Shown here in pieces: positions 1 to 8,766 of a stretch of DNA of 18,920 bases. A model generated the notes under the pieces. The model worked only from the letters and a program-made list of their open reading frames with translations, did not search any database and had not been told where the DNA came from. Source of the stretch: Gamarada debralockiae (taxonomy: Eukaryota > Ascomycota > Leotiomycetes > Helotiales > Hyphodiscaceae); the NCBI GenBank assembly GCA_002803225.1, contig NXFV01001892.1, forward strand, positions 1-18,920, given 5' to 3'. A program made the position numbers and the translations under genes. The first letter of the stretch is position 1. Every line of letters begins with the position of its first letter.

Positions 1-202
1 TTTTTCTCCTCTCCACAGCAGAGTAAGCGCTAAAAGGCGCCTCGCTTATCGCTTCGCCCCAACCTGTCCAGTCAAAAGAACGCCTGGTAGGAGATTTCAT
101 CATCATTACTCAATTAGCAAGGTTAATTAGAAATCATCTTCCTGCACAGCAGACCAGGGGCGTATAAGCTTGTCTCGGCTCCTAGCTTCCTGCTTGGTAG
201 TC

Positions 203-329
203 TACTACCTATCAGGCCGAAAAGTTGTAGCGAAACAGGGGGGTTCCAGGCTGGCACAGACCATACTGTAAACAAAGTCACCCTTTCACACCCTTGACTC
301 GCTACAACTTTTCGGCCTGATGGGTAGTA
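203..329. mobile_element. Tc1/mariner-like MITE with TA target duplication
   Basis: A 123-bp non-coding element occupies 205-327. Its left end (205-233) and right end (299-327) are inverted copies of 29 bp with one mismatch, at the sixth base (T versus C, a transition). The core of the repeat reads CAGGCCGAAAAGTTGTAGCG. Both sides are flanked by TA (203-204 and 328-329), as expected for Tc1/mariner-type insertion. The 65-bp centre has no coding capacity, so this is a non-autonomous, foldback-capable element that would need a transposase from elsewhere. The arms are nearly identical, which suggests a fairly recent insertion or little mutation since. Confidence 0.8.
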
Positions 330-386
330 ACAAGAAAGGGAACACCCCAAGCGACCTCTTCCTTGGGCTCTCAGCCTGCAGCTCAT

Positions 387-1094
387 ATGGACTTTTTTCC
401 AAAAAACGATTTTGCCATTTTCTTTACTAACAAGAGCCCCAATTTCCCTAATATCACTACCCTATAGGTCACGTGCTATAGCTAATACCCACAGTTTTTA
501 GTCACTAATTCAATAAGCTTTCTATCACTTATTTTTTTGCATTTCAGAGCTTTTTAAGATAAGTAAATTAGTAATTAGTAGCCTAGAATATTTATAATAC
601 AAAGCCTAAACAATTAGTAATTATATAAGCTTGTAAATTTAGCGACTGATAATTTAAAATTTTAGTGATTAAGAGCCTATAAATTTAGCGACTAATAACT
701 TAAAATTTTAGCGATCAAGAGCCTGTAAATTTAGTGATAGATAGCTTAAAATTTTAATGTTCAAGAGCTTGTAAATTTAGTGACTAAGAGCTTCAAATTT
801 TAGTGATCAAAAGCCTATAAATTTAGCGACTAATAGCTTGAAATTTTAGTGATAGAGGGCCTGTAAATTTACTTTCTAAGTAATAGCTTATATAATTATT
901 TAAAGCCTAAAGCTTTAACAATTAAAGGCCTATAACTTAATAACTAATAACCTGTAAGATCATTGATTCTAGGCTTTATTTACTATTTATTATTACAGGC
1001 ATGAGATAGGGTGTGAGAAAAGCGAAGCCTCTACGAGTTTTACAAAGGCGGTGAGCGAATTCGGTTTTTTGGAAAAAAAAAAAGTCCCGCCATA
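387..1094. mobile_element. AT-rich non-autonomous element with terminal inverted repeats
   Basis: The left end (about 387-414) reads TATGGACTTTTTTCCAAAAAAC. The right end (about 1059-1094), read on the minus strand, gives the same pattern with a CGG insertion and a longer T run before CCAAAAAAC. The roughly 0.7 kb between them is very AT-rich, carries no ORF of note and contains a 46-bp tandem array. This looks like a non-autonomous DNA transposon, or a RIP-decayed one, but the exact ends and target duplication are unclear. A TA duplication is possible from the flanking bases. It lies between the MITE and the CorA-like gene. Confidence 0.5.
629..871. repeat. 46-bp tandem repeat, about 5.3 copies
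   Basis: Units begin at 629, 675, 721, 767, 813 and (partial) 859, each exactly 46 bp. Each unit starts GCYTRTAAATTTAGYGA and continues CTTAAAATTTTAGYGA. The two halves of a unit are themselves similar at 23-bp spacing, so the array looks like a 23-mer that doubled to a 46-mer. Differences between copies are mostly C/T and G/A transitions. It sits inside the AT-rich element and has no coding capacity. Confidence 0.85.
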
Positions 1095-1239
1095 GTGGCT
1101 TGAACCGTGCGGCTGAGATGCGTGCGATGTCGCACATGATCATTTCGGCGACTTCGACTGCCTTACAGCCTCGCGAAGTTGACTTGTAATAAGTTGTTCT
1201 GTAAATGTTGCATAGACAGCAACAGCTGTCGTTTAGAGA

Positions 1240-3088
1240 ATGCCGATCCCGTACCCAGACGATCCATTCGCAGCATTGGGCTACACTCCGACTGAGCTTC
1301 AGCGGCGAGATCCTGCGTACGGATTTTCATCCATCGAGCGAGGTTTGAAGTTCCCGGCTGAGACGACATGTGAATGGCTTGAGATTCTGCTATGCAAGAA
1401 AGGTAGCGAAAATCGTAGTGGAAGTGAATATCTCGTTATGAAGAGCAACGGGAATTTCAAAGGCCAGGACAAGGAATTGAGGCGGTGGCTCATGAAGGTT
1501 TGGCATATTCGCTTTATTCCATATGTGCTTGAGAAGAAGTGAAATTTGGTGACTCCATAGCAGATGCTGAGACGTCGTTGTTAGGATGTGACGAAGCCGT
1601 CGTTGACTTCCAGTGCGGCAGACCTCACGTTCGTTGGTGGGTTGAGATTATTGTAAGCTGCTTAAATGAGGCCTAATGGCAACTACTGAACGTACGCTAG
1701 ATATGGATCTTGCACATTTGACTCTAGAAGCAACCTCAGAGTCCTACCATTCAAGAAAGAGATGTTTGACGTCCTCGAAGAAAGACTACGGCTTCCAAAG
1801 CAGTTTCTAGTCAATATGAAAAATCGTGTTGCTGGTTCATTCAAGTTCTCTTATCCACAGCGTCCGGCTGAGAACATTGGTTTCAGCCCGGAAATTTGTG
1901 AGTACTGCTCCGTTACAATATATTAAAATACCAAATGCAAAAATCGATGCAAAAAGGAAGGTGCCGAGACTTCAGCTAAAAGAACGCAGGCTTCGTATTC
2001 AAACTCGCCATTGAACGTCCCGGCTACTTTCAGATTGCTTTGAGTCATGACTCGGACACGAGTTTGACATACGGGATCGTGCTTTCCAAATTTCCAGACT
2101 TTGATTACAGCTCGCTGTTCAGCACTCTCCTTTCGCCTGACCATCATGAAGACCAAATTCGCAGCAGCCATCCCTTATTCATCCCTCTGTTGCTCTCAGA
2201 TGTGTGCATCCAGTCATACTCGGAGAGGATCACTGATGCAGATCGTCTCCTCAACGAGCTGGAAGACATAATGGGCCAGCATGAATGGGTAGGTAGACCC
2301 AGAAGAAATCCTCTGAAGACGGATTTCGTAGTCGCGACGAGACAGCTGAATTTTATCGGGAGTAGAACATTAGCAGCGGAGAAAATGAGAGTTGATGGAA
2401 TGAGGGTCTGCTTGAATACCATGAAAGGAAATGAGGAGTTGATGAAAAAGAAGAAACGGAAGCAGAGTCCTAAAAATGGCAGTGACAATGAAGACAATGA
2501 CGAAGAGTGCTGGTTTAAAGACTCGGTAGACTACCAGGACAATACTCTTCAGCACCTTGCCTTAAGAGCTGAGTATGAGGAGAAGAGGGTTCAGATGCAA
2601 ATTGCTGTTGTAGGTGATGCTCGATTCCATTGAGTAGCTCGCTAAAGAATGGTCTAGGTGTATCAATTCATGCAACAAAAAGACTCGAAGGTGAACATCG
2701 AACTGGCAGCGACCTCTGCCATTATCGCAAAGGAAACGAAAAAAGACGGCTCATCCATGAAAACAATTGCTGTTTTGACCATGTGCTTCTTGCCGGGAAC
2801 ATTTCTTGCGGTGGGTACCAACCTTTCCCTGCTGCTCAATTTTTGAGCCTACATCTGATATTGACAACCAAGGCACTCTTTGCAATGCCGGTTTTCAACT
2901 GGGATGGTGGAATGACACCAGTAGTGAAGCCTGGGTTCAAGTATTATTGGGCTATCGCACTTCCGCTGACCGCCGTGGTCCTGTTATTGTGGGCACTTGC
3001 CACGTTCTTGCCGTGGAGGCGGCTAGAGAAAATGAGGATGGGAACGGAATCTCAGACGGGAGACCTGGAGGAAGTCGCAAAATTGTGA
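1240..3088 (+). CDS. CorA-like Mg2+ transporter family membrane protein (fungal type)
   Basis: Best model is six exons: 1240-1524, 1585-1652, 1701-1897, 1990-2609, 2658-2810 and 2873-3088, giving 512 residues with frame kept throughout. Introns 3-5 (1898-1989, 2610-2657, 2811-2872) are firm, with clean GT-AG ends restoring family-like sequence. The first two joins are less certain. Recognition rests on the C-terminus: a helix with KDSKVNIELA, then TAVLT-type text (MKTIAVLTMCFLPGTFLA), then ALFAMPVFNW, giving TM1 at about 425-446 and TM2 at about 465-488, with a short cytoplasmic tail. This is the two-helix CorA fold that usually forms pentameric cation channels. The GMN motif of classical CorA is replaced by AMP (445-447), as in many fungal-specific relatives, so Mg2+ transport is unproven. 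A Lys-rich then Asp/Glu/Asn-rich loop lies at about 335-357. The N-terminus (PYPDDPFAALGYTPTEL) looks like the usual start of this fungal family. Confidence 0.8.
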
Positions 3089-3136
3089 CCGGGCGCAGCT
3101 GAAAAACAATGACGAATGCAACCATGTATCCTTCTG

Positions 3137-3730
3137 TTATGATGTTGTTACATAACCCCAGCCTACCGTATCCAGCCCATTGTAACACCTCATCACAATG
3201 CAAAAGATCCAATCCCTTTGGCGACTGGGGCAACAATACAGACCTATGTTATATTGACTTTTTATTGATCCAAAGCCGCCAACCCAGACCTTCTTGGGCT
3301 GTGCGCAGTTGAAGAACTTTCGTTCCGCACCTAAATTGCTGACTGAACAGCCATGGCAGACTCGTTTTCCACAACTTGTGCACCAGTAGTTCCCCCCATC
3401 TATCGCGATGTCTATCTTGTCAACATCTATTCCATCGCTTTTGGGACCAAATATATCATTGCAATCCTCACAATTCCTAGCTGGGAAGAAAGTGTTGAAC
3501 CCAGGATTTGTAGAAGGATTGTTCGAGGAAGATGTCGAACAATCACTCGATGGAGAGACTTGGGGCGATGACGCTGACGATGGGATGTTCCAGAAGCAGT
3601 GGAGGTTCGATTGTTGGCTTGACGAGACGATTGGTAGAAAGAGAGTATTCGCCCGTAATGGAAAAGGCGAAGGAACAGGATGATTCAGTTTGAGTAAGTT
3701 GTTAGGTAGAGTAAAGAAGAAACAAAGCAT
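3137..3730 (-). CDS. Small cysteine-rich protein, putative zinc-binding
   Basis: A 197-residue open frame, convergent with the CorA-like gene (49 bp between stops). The first 85 or so residues are Ser/Pro/Asn-rich and low-complexity. The following part has paired cysteines, CEDC then about 25 residues later CTSCGKRVCHGC, and another Cys about 16 residues on, spaced like a treble-clef or RING-like zinc site. The family is not recognised. The start is uncertain: another minus-strand frame is open upstream to 4142 and overlaps by 29 bp, so an upstream exon is possible. The C-terminal tail after the cysteine block looks less constrained, so the true end could be earlier via an intron. The cysteine pattern is the only positive evidence that this is real coding sequence. 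Confidence 0.45.
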   Translation of the reverse strand: MLCFFFTLPNNLLKLNHPVPSPFPLRANTLFLPIVSSSQQSNLHCFWNIPSSASSPQVSPSSDCSTSSSNNPSTNPGFNTFFPARNCEDCNDIFGPKSDGIDVDKIDIAIDGGNYWCTSCGKRVCHGCSVSNLGAERKFFNCAQPKKVWVGGFGSIKSQYNIGLYCCPSRQRDWIFCIVMRCYNGLDTVGWGYVTTS

Positions 3731-4562
3731 GTTCTGTAGAAGACATCAAAGTCAGAGATGAGGCTGACACTGGGAGGATGGGGTACACACGGTGAATTTT
3801 GGATTTTGAGGATTGATTATGGCGATGGCATTTGCGGACTCGAGCTGAGAAGAGAGAGGGTGTTGAGATTGCCTTTTGGTTCGATTGGTGTGAGTCGGCG
3901 GACATTAAGTTCGAGGAGAGGGGTGAGGAGAGTAGTGGAGCTCGAGGACGTGATTTCGCTATCGGCACATTGGCGTTTGAGAAGCGTGGTGATGAATTGA
4001 TACTGTGGACAAAATTCAAAATATGTGTTCGGATGAGAAGAAAGATGTAATCAATTGAGGCTGTGGCAAATTTAAAATACTGGATGATGATGAAAGGAGG
4101 AGGCTGGACCTGGCGTGAACAAAACGTGCTAGCAAAATCCACTTGAACCTCACTTCAACGCCGATCACTCCTTTAACAAGAGCAAGTGCACTTTCAAATG
4201 AAGTATCGCCATTTGTTTTTATTGCTTTTGGTATTTCTTCAAATTGAATTCGAGGAGTTTGTGCTCATCTACTGGCATTTGATTCTCATTCTGTTTTATG
4301 GTGCTCATCGATACGAGCTATTTGTAAATTGGACTATAGGATTAATCAATTGGACGATAAATGCGAATTAGACGTCTGATTGGTCAATTAGACCATGGGG
4401 TCTATATTTCAAGCTCTATGAGAACCATCAGTTTATAGGATTCATATAGTGAATTGTGATGTTGTTGAGACACTGAAATCAAGGACAGTTACAAAATACA
4501 TGCCTTGTCTGGTATGCATCTTTCGCTGATCTGTCTCGATATTAGTGATTCTTGGTCATTAA
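3731..4562. other. Intergenic, no confident gene
   Basis: Two short open frames lie here: minus 3702-4142, Ser-rich, and plus 4186-4371, a hydrophobic 61-residue frame in AT-rich DNA. Neither shows a recognisable domain. The minus frame could hold the 5-prime part of the cysteine-rich gene. The rest turns AT-rich towards 4400. Confidence 0.4.
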
Positions 4563-4988
4563 TGTTACGACCAGGAGTCAAAACTCACGGTTGTCTACTC
4601 CCGACGAAGATCAAGAAAGAGATAGAACCTCTAGGACGAAAATCAGAGCTTGATATAAGGGAGGGAAAGGGGGGATAGTAGTATAGTAAACAGGTCAAAG
4701 GATATTGGCCCATAGTTAGGCTGGGGCATAAGAGTGAGCATCCGGAGGAGGCCAAGCCGCGAGTAGGTCTTTTCGTAGGGATTTCCTTATCTACGGTGTC
4801 AGATAAAACCTAGGCTGTTGTGGTTGCTATAGTGACAGCTGTTTACATGTATATCGGGTTCTGGCAACCCTACGATTCTTTCCTCCTTAGATATCAATAT
4901 ATACATGATTTTGCCGCACAATATCGTCTGATTCGACATACGGCCACACTAGCCTAGCGCTTTGAGATACGAGTACCTTGTATACTAC
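4563..4988 (+). mobile_element. LTR-like remnant (possible solo Ty3/gypsy LTR)
   Basis: Begins TGTTACGACC, the type of start seen in many fungal Ty3/gypsy LTRs. It continues through a purine-rich stretch to a block around 4890-4980 that resembles an LTR R/U5 region (AT-rich, then CCACACTAGCCTAGCGCTTT and GAGTACCTTG). The expected terminal CA and an exact 5-bp target duplication are not visible, and no second LTR or gag/pol sequence is seen. The right boundary is a guess. It is a decayed solo LTR if the call is right. Confidence 0.3.
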
Positions 4989-5592
4989 TAATAAGTTATC
5001 CGCAAAGAATATATCAATCAGAAGTGTGATTGTAGAGTTATATGTACTAATAATATTTCTTAAAAGCGGTGATACAGAAAATGGTGATGTATAGGAATAA
5101 GCGATTTGACATTAGTTATGCACAATTTACCGAGTGACACCAATTCAACGTCAACTTATGCAAAGCGTATGACATTAATTAACCGAGCACTTAGTTAACT
5201 TCTCTGCTACAAGAATGTCCCTCAAATGTACATACAACTGTCCCGCTATATGTGGTTCTCTTTAAAAAACTATCGTGTAAGGTCAGGCAATATCGGCACG
5301 ATCAAGACACGTACGAGTACGACAGCTAGTGTGCTTATTCTATTATAAACTTATACGCTAAGGTTATAATAGCTCCAAATTATTCTCTCGAGAGAGGTAG
5401 AGAAGAAGCCCCTCATCGTCCTATTTGTGTTGAATTTAAACACCTCTGCAGATCTGGTCGACTTTCTCTAATGAAAAGAATCTACGAGAAGATACAGGGT
5501 GTAAATGGTAGAAGTAGTAGACTAGTGAAAAACCGAAGCTTAAAATTGATTAGCCTGTTAATGTTATTCCGCCCACAAACAGTATGTCAAAT
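4989..5592. other. AT-rich intergenic stretch
   Basis: No ORF, RNA gene or clear repeat pair is seen. It contains short palindromes such as TCTCTCGAGAGA near 5390. It is consistent with decayed repeat DNA. Confidence 0.4.
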
Positions 5593-5698
5593 GAGTAGAG
5601 TAGAGTAGAGTAGAGTAGAGTAATGGTTTACTCTACTCTATTCAATGATTTTAGGCTTTACTCATACTCTACTCAGTACTCTCGAGTAGAGTTTGAGT
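5593..5698. repeat. GAGTA microsatellite followed by inverted TACTC copies
   Basis: Six perfect GAGTA units occupy 5593-5622. They are followed closely by the complementary phase (TTTACTCTACTCTA at about 5627-5640), and then more TACTC/GAGTA words on both strands up to about 5698, including ACTCTCGAGTAGAG. The tract can therefore fold into a hairpin. Clusters of short words on both strands are also seen in subterminal regions of hAT-type elements, but no transposase sequence is recognised next to it. Confidence 0.7.
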
Positions 5699-7302
5699 AT
5701 ATTCAGAGTAGTCTAAGTAATCCTTTGACCCACTGCCGACGAATGAGACTTCTAAGGAGCCTGCTACCTAATGAGTCTACGAGCGACACCCCCAGCGACA
5801 CCCTTATGAACGCATTTGCTACTAGCAAATTTGCTATAAGCGTACCTAGTGTTAATAAAATGGTCCATTAACAGCTTAAATACAGTTAAGAATTCTAAGT
5901 CTTCCGACACGGCCGACCTGCTAACGTTTGCTGTACATATTCAAATCGAGGGTGGTAAAATTACAGGTGCATCCTTAGGAGGTGAGATGTTTCCAATGAG
6001 CTACTGGATTGTAATTACCATCTTAGATGAGTATTGTAAGCAATCTGTATCGCTTTAAAGCCAATGGATAATGCAGAAGGGCTTAACAAATGGCAAATAT
6101 TTACGGCCGAGTCTATCAACCAAGATAGGACTTTCGAATCCACAGTCTGGTCTAATACTGCTGGGGCCTTGATATCTACCGAGTGCTGGGATAAACGCTG
6201 TCTCCTTAGAAGCCTCGGGCATACTCGATCCTGACCTAGCTAAAGGAAGGGCCGCGATGTCTAAGTCTAGCTCTTGTTAATCCCCTCCTTCAGTGCTATT
6301 TTTAGGCTTAGTGATCAGAGCAACAAACGGGGTGAATCTTCATGGGTCTCAAGATCTCCGCCTCTCTTGATCTTAAGACTTGGCACCGTCTAAAGAGCAT
6401 ATCGTAAGTCATTAACGCTGGTTTAAAGATCTTGAGGCCGTTACTAATAGAGACGTAGCAACATCATACCCGACGCCAGTGAACTTGCTCCCAAGTGACA
6501 TGGAAGTTAAGCGAAGGATACTGAAACCCTATTCCGGATAGGACATGAATGAAGAGAATAAGATCTATCTGGAATAATACCTTGAAACAGTCTTAACAGC
6601 ACACACTGCTGCTTCTGAGATGTAATTTATGTGGCAGATGTGCATGGCTGGGAATAAATGGCGTGATGTAATTGGAGTTCTAGACTAACACTTGACTAGG
6701 CTGGCTCTCCTTCGACTCCAAGTCTCATTCTACAACACGGATTCTTGGTGCCACAATTCTCCATAGATCTGACACAAGAGATCTACCTTCCTTAAGTAAA
6801 GCTCCGATTGTAGCATGTTCGGAAGTTACTCCACCGCTCGCAGCTATATAGTGACAAATCAACCGCCTCAACTTATCGATTCCAAGTTCTAACTCTGGAG
6901 TTTGTTCATTCGAGTGAGTGTAGCGCACAATATGGACAACGTCTGGACTTTTGATGCATTGAGCCGGGGTGCACTTAGCGTTTTGTGGAGCTTAGATAAA
7001 GTCAGCTGCTTTAGTTACCGATTCCCATTGTGTCTACCACGACATAAGGCGAAGCATGGACTAGAAGCACGCTGCTTTCTTCTCGTCAATGCTGTCACTT
7101 GTGGTAGGCTGGTATGAGCCAGCTAGTATTATTGGTACTCGGATAGCCGATAGGACAGCCTCAAGCAACGAATGGTGTAGCAGTTTGTGTGTGTGTGTTT
7201 GGGGAAGGCGGAGGGGGGGCCTATAATTCGGAGGGATGTCTTACATTTGGGAGGTCCGTTGTCGATTCTCCGCGAGTATACATTTACGTCTCTCCATATG
7301 TA
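5699..7302. other. Gene-poor stretch, probably transposon debris
   Basis: Only short frames occur (for example plus 5849-6058, an unlisted plus frame from 6064 of about 55 codons, minus 6725-6928, plus 6902-7117). None carries a motif I can name and none joins convincingly to another. Stops are frequent and TA dinucleotides common. A short GT repeat and a G-rich run are at 7185-7219. I see no RNA gene here. Confidence 0.4.
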
Positions 7303-7537
7303 TGTATTTCTCGGTATTAGGGAGACCTTAACTCCTTATATTAGATTATGCTCTAGCGTTGATTCCTCGCGGATTTCTCCTAAGACGGATTAGCATTTCG
7401 GACTTAGCATTATAGTACTTACGTATATACAAATATTTCTCGCGGTATTAAGAAAAGTCTTAGCTCCGTCTCTCACACTAGACTCTAACGTTGACTCCTC
7501 GCGGGTTTCTCCCGATTGAGACTAGTATCTTAGACTT
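7303..7537. repeat. Imperfect direct repeat of about 105-110 bp
   Basis: Copy A (about 7303-7407) and copy B (about 7430-7537) share, in order, TATTTCTCG(CG)GTATTA, TTAGCTCC/TTAACTCC, CTCTARCGTTGAYTCCTCGCGG, TTTCTCC and CTTAG. Differences are largely C/T or G/A. A weaker third echo (TTCTCCGCGAGTATACATTTACGTC) begins near 7265. This looks like an old tandem duplication inside repeat DNA. Confidence 0.6.
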
Positions 7538-7725
7538 GCCAATCATAAACGCATAGGAGTAGCATGCCGCTTACAATCTTATTAACGCAGAGACGAACGT
7601 TACTTAATACTGCGGTGCTATCTTGCCTATAAATTCATTAGAATTCGCTTTACGGGTATGTCGCTAGATCCTTTAATTGATTCTCTTTCTAAACCTTAAT
7701 CCCCTGGCAACAAATCGAAAAAACA

Positions 7726-8766
7726 ATGGAGACAACTATGCAGGACAAGCCCGCCGCCCTGGTCACAGGGGCTAACAAAGGAATCGGTCTTCAAATTGTG
7801 AAGGACCACGCATTGATAGGTGAAGCCGAAAATATACCAGTCAGCGCACCTACTCCTATCATCTCCGTCAGTCCGGTGGTGTTATTAGCTCCAGGACGTA
7901 TCATTGATTTGCAAATACGAGTTTCTGCTCCGAGAATCGGGAGCGATCTACCAATTATACTTCTCTCGCATGGCCATGGAAGGTCGAACAATCTCTCTTC
8001 GTTGAACGGCTACGCCCCGCTTGCGAATTTCTGGGCTGCTCACGGCTTTGTGGTAATCCAGCCCACCCATCTGAACTCGAAGACGCTAAACTTCGATCCA
8101 ATGACTCCCGGGGCGCCCTTGTTCTGGAGGTCCCGCGTTGAGGACATGAAGTGCATCCTCGACCAGCTTGACCACATCGAGGCTTCCGTTCCTGAGATCA
8201 AAGGGCGCCTAGACCGAAGCCGGATCGCCGTAGCGGGGCACTCAATGGGTGGGCAAACGGCAAGCATGCTGTTGGGCGCACGGCTTACCGATCCTGAAGA
8301 CGGAACGGTAGTGGATATGGCCGAACCTCAGATCAAAGCCGGTGTGCTGCTTGCGCCGCCTGGCAACGGGGCTGCTGACCTTAGCGCGTTTGCAGCTGAA
8401 AATTATTCCTTCTTCCGGCACCCCACGTTTGCTGAGATGACGACGCGAGCCCTGGTGGTCGTGGGCGATAGCGACGTCTCCCCACATCTGACAGTTCGAG
8501 GTGCGGACTGGCATGCTGATCCATACTTCCTTAGTACCGGCCCTAAGTGCTTGCTCACTTTGTTTGGCGCAAAGCACGGGCTCGGCGGAATTTCTGGATA
8601 TGACGTGGCTGAGACGACCGACGAGAGCCCTGAACGAGTGGCCGCGGTCCAGCGGCTTACCTGGGCCTACCTCCGCAGTGCGCTCTACCCCGAAGACCCC
8701 GCTTGGTCCGCAGCATGCGCCGCCTTAGAGGGCCTCAATGCACTGGGCCGGGTCGAATGCAAATGA
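7726..8766 (+). CDS. Chimeric protein: SDR N-terminal leader fused to bacterial-type alpha/beta hydrolase
   Basis: A single uninterrupted frame of 346 residues with a good fungal start context (AAACAATGG). Residues 1-27 read as the start of a short-chain dehydrogenase: a beta strand and TGANKGIG (14-21), the NAD(P)-binding glycine motif, ending at LQIVKD. From about residue 35 the protein becomes an alpha/beta hydrolase of the chlorophyllase/dienelactone-hydrolase-like group. It has SHGHG (81-85, oxyanion region), the nucleophile elbow GHSMGG (Ser173), a GDSD strand end (Asp248 or Asp250, likely acid) and AKHGLGG (His284). All catalytic elements are present, so the hydrolase half should be active, probably as a cytosolic esterase with unknown substrate; no signal peptide is seen. 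The SDR half lacks its remaining Rossmann fold, Tyr and Lys, so it cannot work as a dehydrogenase. It has no introns and is visibly more GC-rich than its AT-rich flanks, which suggests horizontal transfer from bacteria. Confidence 0.85.
   Translation: METTMQDKPAALVTGANKGIGLQIVKDHALIGEAENIPVSAPTPIISVSPVVLLAPGRIIDLQIRVSAPRIGSDLPIILLSHGHGRSNNLSSLNGYAPLANFWAAHGFVVIQPTHLNSKTLNFDPMTPGAPLFWRSRVEDMKCILDQLDHIEASVPEIKGRLDRSRIAVAGHSMGGQTASMLLGARLTDPEDGTVVDMAEPQIKAGVLLAPPGNGAADLSAFAAENYSFFRHPTFAEMTTRALVVVGDSDVSPHLTVRGADWHADPYFLSTGPKCLLTLFGAKHGLGGISGYDVAETTDESPERVAAVQRLTWAYLRSALYPEDPAWSAACAALEGLNALGRVECK

Noticed and set aside
20..60. GC-rich segment with GGCGCC near the window start resembling text near 1015-1060
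   Set aside because: Shared words (GCGAAGC, GCGA) are too short to show a repeat pair.
123..386. 87-codon minus-strand frame
   Set aside because: It runs through the MITE, including both inverted arms, so it is not a gene.
1163..1493. Minus-strand frames opposite the CorA-like exon 1
   Set aside because: They are shadows of the plus-strand coding exon.
3353..3683. Plus-strand frames opposite the cysteine-rich ORF
   Set aside because: No domain; the minus strand has the ordered CxxC pattern instead.
7791..8728. Frames overlapping the hydrolase on both strands
   Set aside because: The hydrolase frame has all catalytic motifs; the others are by-products of its GC-rich codons.
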